From assembly GCA_026225945.1 (NCBI GenBank), contig JAMJFZ010001815.1:3880001-3944000 (forward strand): DNA of 64,000 bases, read 5' to 3'. The notes under the pieces are model-generated. The model did not search any database. It was not told the DNA's origin and saw only the letters and a program-made list of their open reading frames with translations. Each line of letters begins with the position of its first letter. Position 1 is the first letter of the stretch. A program made the position numbers and the translations under genes. Source of the stretch: Cricetomys ansorgei (taxonomy: Eukaryota > Chordata > Mammalia > Rodentia > Nesomyidae). Positions 56,613-64,000 of the stretch are shown one piece after another.

Positions 56613-59600
56613 AGCAGGGAAAATGTTGGGCAGTATGCAGTGCAGTGCTTCTGGAACACAGAGGATTCAGCACACCTGAATATTGAGTGAGGGCAGAGGC
56701 AAGTAACAAAGTCACTGTGGGACTTGTCTGTTTTTTTAAGAAGCAGACACTATCTGACAGTAAAGGAGCAGTGCAGCATCCAGGAGCAATAGGAACGGTA
56801 GAAAGGCAAACTAGCAATGCAGTAGCTGTGATAAATGAGAACCTGTGGTTGGCCAATGGTGATTGATGTCTCTACGGGAGATCCCCCTAAATTAGAAACT
56901 ACAGCATTTCTTCATCTAACTGGACTGGAGAACTAGGAGTAGAGCTAAAAACCAAACTAAGGAAAACCAAAACCAAATTTTCTAACCTTGAAGCAGCAGA
57001 TGAATTTTAGCACTATCCATTAACGTAAGAAGATAATGGAAAAAGATGGACTTGCAGGGTCCTGTTTCCTTTTCACCCTACCCCACACCCCTTTAAATCC
57101 TCCTTCCTCCATTCTTTCAGCTTATCTCTCAGTTTCCATGTCCCTCAAAGTCAGACATGGGAGAGAGAGGATGGTGATTTATGCTTCTTGACTGGGATGG
57201 TGAGAATCTCCATCCAAATGTAATTAGCTCCCAATTCCAGGGAAGCATATATTCTCTATTCTGTCAAACATATTTTCTTTTTAGGATAATAAAAGTAGTT
57301 CAAAGGTAAAATTTGAGGGCTGGGGGCAGATGCATGTGGGAGTAATCTTTGATGCAATCATTGACAGCCAACAGATTGTCCTCTTAGACATCTGAGTGAC
57401 ATTAATTAGGTTTGACTCTCAGAAAATAATAATCTGGAGGGGAAGTCTGGTTATTTTTGTGCTCTTTGAGATGTGTCTGGGACTTTTCCGTTGGTGGTTC
57501 CCACTAGATAGGAAGATGCTGGTTTTTCTGCAGAGGACTGGACCAGAGTTATGGGTGTGACATCAGAAGATGAACGGTGTCACACCTGGAAAATTACAGA
57601 CAATGGAAATGGAAGTTATCAAAAGAGAAGCCTTACAGAGTATAGTGTTTACCATCAGGCAGAAGAAGAGTTTGACAACAGAAAAGACTGGGAAAGAAAG
57701 CCAGAATAACAGGGGAATTAAAAAACAAACCCAACACCCAATTAATGGGAGTGAGTTGATAAACTTGTGATGCGGACAAAGGCCAACACATCGATGGTGA
57801 TGATATTGAAAACTGAAGAACACATTGATTTCATCTGGGAGGGGCCACTGGGAATTTGGACACAAAAAAAATTAGTGGAATGGAAGGGATGATAATTCAA
57901 TTGAAAATAGGTGACAGGGAAATTCATGAAGACCGTGTATCTGCAAAATGCCTCTGTTGAAACTTGCTTGGAAATCAGAATAAACTCCAAGGGAAGTCCA
58001 CTCTTCCTGAGCAGAGAGTGCCAGCCATGTTAGTGGTGAGCAGGTGGGCATCTCCCATGTGCTGGCCATGGAATTTATACAGTGTAGCAGGGGGCTAAGG
58101 ATGGGGCAACCACATCAAAGCTGAGATAGTGAACTTTATTATAAATAATTCCAGCCACCACCCCACCAAGATCTCAAAGTATTTCAGGCTGTCCAAAGAG
58201 TTCCATACCTAAACCACAAAATAGCCCAGGGACATCGTGGCTGTCCGAGGCTGTATACAAATGAGATTATCCCCTGTGCCACTCTATTCGCTGACCCTGG
58301 GTCTCTCCAGTAACATCAAATCCCTTTAATATCAGTGGAGAAGGTTCCATCTGGGAATGTTTAGACATTTTAGCGATAGCCTTAGGCTGAGATAGATTGT
58401 AATATCTACGGAAATGAGATTCACTGTCACAGAAAATTCCAATGGCCATACTTTCCTGCGCCCCTGGTCTTCAAGTTGCTTCAAGTATGTGATAACTATG
58501 TGAACAAATTAGGCACACCACATAGATAATGGGTAGATAGTCAAGATTATGTCGGCTGCTGTCTCACTTGAATCTTTTACTTTCAGGAATGCTGCTTGGG
58601 AAGACCCTCTGATGAATCACGGTTCACAGGCTGCTGATCTGCTATTAATATAATTTCTGTTGCCCTTTGAGCTTGTAGCCCCACATGTGTAACTCCTCCA
58701 GAATATTCAGTATGTTATCTGAAAGGTCTCTCAACGCCACCACCTCAATGCAAACCAGACTACACAGAGATGAACAAAGGGAATTTAACTTTCATAAGTT
58801 GGTTTTAAAAATGCATTTACTTTGACTGCACTGAAAGAATCTAAAAAAAGATGAAAAGCATCTTTAGCATGCCAAAAACATCTGGTTTCATATTTTCAGA
58901 CCAAAAGGAAATTGCATGAAGACTAAAATCTTATGTTTTGATTTATATTATTATTGGAGGGCTGAGAAGCTGCCACTCACCAAGTAGAATTTTATGATGA
59001 TAAATAAATAAGGAAAACAATCTGACAAAACATGCCATGGGACAAAGCTGCATTTCAAGTTTAATTAACGGATAACGATACTTATGATGGAAGAACTGTG
59101 CCACCAATTATACAGTTAGTAAATGTGTGCTCCCAACGAGAAGACGAGCCCATAAAACTCGAAAGGCCTCATCCCCAGCATAGGTTGGCAGCACATTCAA
59201 AGGGAACTGTGCTTTATGTAGTAAACTGTGCATCAATTAAGACCCTCTCTGAGAGTGTCCATGTGTGTGTTTGTGTTGCTCTCGAAGAGGTAGTATCTCT
59301 AAGTAGCATGTTACAAATGGAGTCCTAGTGAGGTTTTCCTAATTAGTTTATGGTAGTAACTTCTAAATGTAACGGGCACTGGTATGGTGGAGACATAGCA
59401 GTCAATGGAAGAAAGGGAAATCTAGCAAGGATGAGAAGAATATTATATATTTATATATTTGGCACCACACTCTCCCCTTCCCTAAACCTCCAGACATAAC
59501 GCTAACAGTGCTTCAGCTTTCACAGTCCTTGGTGGTCAACAGGGATTTAGGTAAAAGATTCCTTTCATCCTAGAAGATGGGAGAAGTCTTTGCTATTACC

Positions 59601-60627
59601 TTCTTGTATTCAAAAGCCTTGTGTGCCCAGGTGTGGCAATTCAAAGACAATAAGATCACAGCTATTGTTCCTGGGTGTGCGAGTGTGCAAACAGTGTGCT
59701 TTCCACCTGCCTCGGAGACTATCTCTTGCCATGTTTTAGCATCAATTGTATTTTTAGAGGGACACTTTTCATAGCAGATCTTATAAGTTGATTTACTTCA
59801 AACTACTGAAGGAGATAAACGGAGGCAGATATGTAGACGATTTTATGTCCAATCTTCCTCAGGCTTTGGAGTGCTGATTGAGGAAATACTTAACTCCCCA
59901 GTCTCCAGGTGCATCTGCTATTCTGCTCACATGCCACAGAACGCTTTCAGCAGCAATAACTGTCATTCTGCTTTTGGTCTCCCTGACAGTGAGCCCCACA
60001 CCAAAATAAGATCAGTTAGCACGTTAAGCAATACATTCCAAATATTAGGTAGTTTCCCGATGGAGGTCTGATGGAATTTAAAATACATATATATCTGATA
60101 TTAAGGGGTAGAGTATTCAATCAAATGGTTTTGTTGGTAAAACTCAATATTCCTCCATCAAACAAGAGGCCTAGAGAATGTAGAATAGTTGTGGAAAATT
60201 TCTGGAACTTTCAGCTCAGATACAGCTGCCATCAAAAACAGTCTGAGGCACATTGTTGATTTTAGAGGAAACCCACAGAGTATTTGGAACTTTTATTTTC
60301 CTAGAATCTGCTCAGATTTATGCATGACAATTTCCTGTGATTTTTTTGTTTTTTACCTTCTCGCTTCCGCTTGTATTTGTTCATGAATTAAGTTCAGGCC
60401 CTTGCTCTCTTTACAAAAAAATTATCAGCCATCACTTCCATTTGCTGGGTCAACTAACTTTTTATAAGTCTTCGTTAGATGCATGTGGGAATAGCTCCTC
60501 TCTTTAGCAACAAGAACTTTGGTTTCTGCAAGGAGGCAGAGCTGGTTCACTTCCTGTCTTCCTGCATGCGTGCATGTGCATGGGAATGATAGCATGCTGT
60601 CTTCAGTGCTGTTGGGAATCACTACTG
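56613..60627. other. Single-copy DNA, no gene seen
   Basis: Four kilobases without a clear transposon. An open frame of 100 codons (57563-57865, minus) and a 66-codon frame opposite it have no recognisable domain. The block at 58820-59270 is listed separately. Confidence 0.45.
58820..59270. promoter_or_regulatory. Enhancer-like block (candidate)
   Basis: Repeat-free with AAGTTTAATTAACGGATAACG, CACCAATTATACAGTTAG, GATGATAAATAAATAAGG and GCATCAATTAAGACC. Retained CpGs (CCAACGAGAAGACGAGCC, CTCGAAAGG) in AT-rich DNA suggest constraint. Texture argument only. Confidence 0.33.
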
Positions 60628-60723
60628 GCATGTTTTGACTCATTATCTTGAATCTTAATCAGCTGATGAAAAAAATTAGTTTCATCAGCTGATGAAGGCT
60701 CAGGATAATGAGTCAAAACATCC
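60628..60723. repeat. Near-perfect inverted repeat (44-bp arms, 8-bp loop)
   Basis: Left arm 60628-60671 and right arm 60680-60723 are reverse complements at 39 of 44 positions. Two of the five differences would be G-U pairs in RNA of the plus strand. Each arm holds an AP-1 site (TGACTCA) and a palindromic ATCAGCTGAT with an E-box CAGCTG. The spacer is AAAATTAG. It could be a small hairpin-forming repeat (MITE or Eulor-type), an RNA hairpin source, or a paired regulatory site. No family was recognised. Confidence 0.9.
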
Positions 60724-61054
60724 TGATAGGCGTCTCAGCAGCCAGGCACGGGAATGCTGTTCTTTACCTGATGCCTTGTCTCTTACCGCTGTCCGATGGA
60801 TAATTATAGGGTCTCTGTATTTACCACCATGGAGCAACCACACCACAGCATGAGAAGCCAAGGGGTTGGTAAGTCACAAGTGCTATGATGTGTGGCATGT
60901 TTATTCTTACGACTTTTATGGCTTGAAAACATGAACAATGGGAATTTGCAGTTGTAGCCATTTTCCAGCATATGCTTTGAAGCATTTGTTGCATCCTGGT
61001 GGCAGGGCAGCACTTACTACTTATTTCTAGGACACTTTTATCATGTGAAACTGA
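60724..61054. other. Single-copy spacer
   Basis: No gene or repeat recognised. Confidence 0.4.
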
Positions 61055-61480
61055 ACCTCTGTTAAACACCAACTCCCTATTCCTCATGCCTTGGTCCCTG
61101 ATGATTAGCAATCTAGTTTTTTTGTTTTTAAAAGCTGGACTTTTCCAGGTGCCTCATATAAGGGGAATCACTCAATAGTTGTTCTTTCCGGCTGGATTAT
61201 TTCACTTAACACAGTATCCTCAAATTTCACACATGTAGCTTATGCCAAAATTTCCTGCATTGCATTGTATCTGTGTATATCCACATTTCAGGAGGTCTTT
61301 TTCTCTAGTCAACTGTGAGTAATGCTGACATTGACATTGTAAGTAGGGATAGCTCTTCAAGACTTTGTCTTCAATTTCCTTCAACCCAGGCTCACGGGTG
61401 GAATTGCTGTGTGTTATTCTGTTTTTCAATTTTTGAAGAATTGTGACAATTTTAACAGTACATCTTTCTCTATGATCTAT
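61055..61480 (-). mobile_element. Ancient L1 fragment (3' region)
   Basis: In order on the plus strand: TCCCTATTCCTCATGCCTTGG, AGGTGCCTCATATAAGGGGA, GGATTATTTCACTTAACACA, AGTAATGCTGACATTGACAT, GGGTGGAATTGCTGTGTG and TTTTTCAATTTTTGAAGAAT. All parallel the reverse complement of old mammalian L1 3' sequence. It is much more diverged than the L1 to its right. Confidence 0.72.
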
Positions 61481-61494
61481 TCAGGTGAGTCTGC

Positions 61495-61925
61495 CTGATC
61501 CTCCCCTCCAGAAACCCTCCCTAACACCCAGATCTAGGATGGATCTCACATCCAGTGCTCTGGCCTAGTCCTCAAACCCTCCCTGTACCACAACCAACAT
61601 CTAGGCTTCCACTAAGACCTGCCTTCCCTGACTTGATCCATGGACCCCTCTCACAGCATATCCAACCTTTCCTGAAGCCAGATTCTGCGCATCCTCCTCC
61701 AGGGTCTAGCACAATCCTACCCTTCAGATGCCCTTCTCAACACTCAGATCTAATCCCAACATTCCATTCTTGGAGCAGGAGTTACATCCTATGTGCCTAG
61801 CCCAGTGACCCATGTCTACCTGATTTCAACCAACCTAAGCCATTTCCAAATTCTAGGCCCAACCTGCCCACACACTCTCTCTTCTATCTCATCCCGCTCT
61901 GTCCGTGTCAGACATAGAACAAACA
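61495..61925 (+). promoter_or_regulatory. L1 5' UTR (old internal promoter region)
   Basis: C/T-rich with recurring CTAGG-type words (CCCAGATCTAGG, CATCTAGGCTTCC, CTCAGATCTAATCCC, TTCTAGGCCC) at about 60-120 bp spacing, like decayed monomer-type units. In this family the 5' UTR carries the Pol II promoter. Assignment rests on position directly upstream of the ORF1 relic. An L2-like origin of part of it cannot be excluded. Confidence 0.5.
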
Positions 61926-62049
61926 AAAAAAAGTTTCTATGCCCAGATCTCGCTGCAAAAATACTAACAATATGAAAAAAATGAAGCCAGTATTTCTCTC
62001 TAAAACCTACCAGTCCTGGAGAAATGTTCAGCTATGATGATTACCTAGG

Positions 62050-62935
62050 TGAATTCCATAAGACAGAATTTAAAAGAATACTCATAAATTTCATCTAAGA
62101 ACTAGAAAACTTTAGAGAAAACACCAAGAAACAGCTCAATGAAATTAGAAAGAGAGACTATAAGGAGAATAAATGCCCGTGTGACGCTCAAGGAAGCACA
62201 AACACAAGACTCGTGGAAACGATGAGGACAATCCAGGACTTGAGAGCAACATTTGGTAAGGAGATAGAAACATTGAAGAGGACTCAAGCTGAAATGCAGA
62301 CGCAATTGAAAAACCCAGTAACCCAACTAGAGAATTCAATGGAAAGCCTGACAAATAGAACAAATTGAGCAGAAGATGGAATATCAGGACTCGAAGATTA
62401 GAGTAAAGGGTCTAGAGCAAATGAGCAAGGAATATGGAAACAACAACAACAGTCGCAAAACACACAGGAAAAGAAAACACAGATGCGAGATGGCATGGAG
62501 AAAAACAACCTTCAAATTACAGGCAAAGATGAGCGAGGGAAGACCAAGTCCGTGGAATGGACCAGGTCTGCACCAAGATCATAGGAGAAAACTGCAAACT
62601 AAGAAGGAGTTTCCTTAGACTTACACTTATGTCTAAGGAAAGAGCTACACATGAAGATATAAAAATGCACACAGAACAACAAATAGGCAAGACCAGAAAA
62701 GAAAATCCTTATGACATAAGAAAGTTAAAGCATCAAGTACAGAACAAAGATAGTTTATTAAAAGCCACAAGATACAAAACAAAAATCACATGTAAAGGAA
62801 AATCTGTCAGATCAACAGCTGATTTCTCAAGAAACTTTGAGAACCAAAAGAGCATGAGACAATGCATTCCAAATCCTCAAAGACCATGATGTCCAACCTC
62901 AACTGATATACCCAGCAAAACTACCTGCCATAATT
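62050..62935 (+). pseudogene. L1 ORF1 relic (RNA-binding protein), broken
   Basis: The L1 ORF1 product is a trimeric RNA-binding chaperone with a coiled coil, an RRM and a C-terminal domain. Visible here are a coiled-coil-like stretch at 62100-62440 in shifting frames, then at about 62770-62830 the C-terminal signature TKITCKGKSVRSTADFS (compare the family's ITYKG..IRLTADFS). A decayed ..QPQLIYPAKL-like end follows near 62895-62925. Several stops, including one at about 62367, and frame changes show it is non-functional. Confidence 0.7.
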
Positions 62936-63149
62936 TAAGGAGAAAGAAAAACTTTCCACAATATAAGCAGCCTAAAAATTATATTCAATAAAGCCAAAAC
63001 TAAAGACAATGTAGGGAACAATATAGGGACAATATTTGAATAAAGTAATTAGCCTAGCTAATAGACTGTGAAAAGAAATATAAGCCATAATTACTAAAAC
63101 ACAGAGTACCAACATACAATGGCCGCCACTAAAGCACGTGCTTAATGAA

Positions 63150-64000
63150 AACTTTAAATATAAAGGCCTTAATTCTCGAATCAAAAGACAAAGTCTAGGT
63201 GAATAGATCAAGTAACAAAATCCATGATTTCTACAAGAAACACATCTTAGTTTTAAAGATGGGCACCACCTTAGAGTAAAAGGGTGAATACAAGTACTTC
63301 AACTAAATGAGATCAGGAAGTAAGTAGGCATTGGTATCCTATTATCTAATAAAATAAACTTCAAATTAAAACTAACCAAAAGAGATAAAGGGGGACACTT
63401 CATTCTAATAAAAGGAATAGTAGACCCCCCCAAAATTACTATCTTAAATATATACGCACAAAACTCTGAGGTGCCCAATTTCATAAAATATATATACTAC
63501 TAGATCTAAAGACATACATTAACATCAAGCCATTAATAGTATGTGATTTTAATATTTCATTTTCTTTAATAGACAGGTCATCTGGGCAAAAATTAAACAG
63601 AGGAACAACAGAAGAAACTGACATTATATGTTAAATGGAGCTAACAAATAGCTATAGAATATTCCACCAAAGCACCAAAGAATACACCTTCTACTGGGCA
63701 GCACATGAAAGATTCTCTAAATTAGACCATCTTCTGGGACACAAAACAAATTCAAAGATTCAAAAATATTTAAATAACTCCATGCATTCTCTCTGACCAT
63801 AATGCTAGAAAACTTAAAATTCACTAAGGAACAAATTTCTAGCAAATACAGAAACTCATGGAGATTAAAAATCTCATTATTGAATGATGAATGAGTCAAA
63901 GAAGAAACCAAGAAGAAAAAAAAAATTTTGTTTGAAACGAAATGAAAATGAAAACCCAACAAAACCTCTGGGACACATTGACAGCAGTCTTCTGAGGGAA
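63150..64000 (+). pseudogene. L1 ORF2 relic, endonuclease domain start, broken and truncated by the window
   Basis: ORF2 encodes the APE-type endonuclease and reverse transcriptase. The endonuclease order is visible: a decayed QETH-like segment near 63232-63250, VCDFN (family GDFN, glycine lost) at about 63538-63555, LDHLLGHKTN (family IDHILGHK) at about 63720-63750, and an SDH-like TLTIML segment after it. In-frame stops and frameshifts break it. The reverse transcriptase lies beyond the edge. Confidence 0.7.

Larger units (their letters stand above)
61495..64000 (+). mobile_element. Rodent L1 with 5' UTR, ORF1 and ORF2 start; runs off the window
   Basis: Order is a pyrimidine-rich 5' UTR (61495-61925), an ORF1 relic, the inter-ORF region and the start of the ORF2 relic, all forward. 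Keeping the 5' end is uncommon, since most L1 copies are 5'-truncated. Stops and frameshifts break both frames, so the copy is dead. The divergence suggests an Lx-age element. The 3' part lies beyond the right edge. Confidence 0.78.

Noticed and set aside
56291..56659. Leu/Phe/Ser-rich and Lys/Glu-rich open frames over the purine tract
   Set aside because: Pure low-complexity translation of (AAAG)n and (GGAA)n. The same reasoning applies to 55014-55484.

Overview
This is non-coding mammalian nuclear DNA. It contains rodent-type SINEs (B1, B2, B3, B4/RSINE1-like, ID-like), rodent L1 parts, mammal-wide fossils (MIR, Tigger, hAT-Charlie) and many long dinucleotide repeats, so the source is a myomorph rodent. 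The single well-preserved B1 (38366-38517) has a CCACCACC-type 3' end and an ACTCACAGAGATC stretch that I associate more with cricetids (hamster, vole, deer mouse) than with Mus. This species hint is weak. I found no protein-coding exon, tRNA, rRNA or snRNA gene that I can defend. The open frames present are short and repeat-driven or have no recognisable family. The window is best read as a gene desert or a large intron.

Layout. 1-7.6 kb: mostly single-copy AT-rich DNA with two B4-class SINEs. 7.8-8.9 kb: the 3' UTR of a rodent L1 (+). 11.8-12.8 kb: a local direct duplication containing a B3 SINE. 15.7-29.1 kb: repeat-poor DNA with several blocks whose texture resembles conserved developmental enhancers, and two CpG clusters near 27.9 and 28.9 kb, the only CpG-dense DNA I found. 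30-32 kb: a pile-up of B4, Tigger, hAT-Charlie and ID/B1 fossils. 34.9-37.0 kb: a structurally complete non-autonomous class II (ERVK-like) LTR element (+) with LTRs, a tRNA-Lys-type primer site, a polypurine tract and a 6-bp target duplication. 38.4-42.3 kb: nested L1s, two MaLR-like LTRs and B1s. 43.6 kb: a second Tigger fossil. 47.06-49.11 kb: a second copy of the same ERVK-like family in opposite orientation. 49.7-56.6 kb: old B1/B3/ID SINEs whose tails seed long microsatellites. 56.6-61.0 kb: single-copy DNA with a 96-bp near-perfect hairpin at 60628-60723. 61.05-64.0 kb: an old L1 (-) followed by a 5'-end-containing rodent L1 (+) that runs off the right edge.

No set of genes works together here, and I see no new biological system. 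The items most worth a second look are the hairpin, the CpG-cluster pair, the paired opposite-facing ERVK copies and the enhancer-like blocks. Repeat calls come from recognising family sequence by eye. Boundaries are usually good to about 10-40 bp, and subfamily names are tentative.
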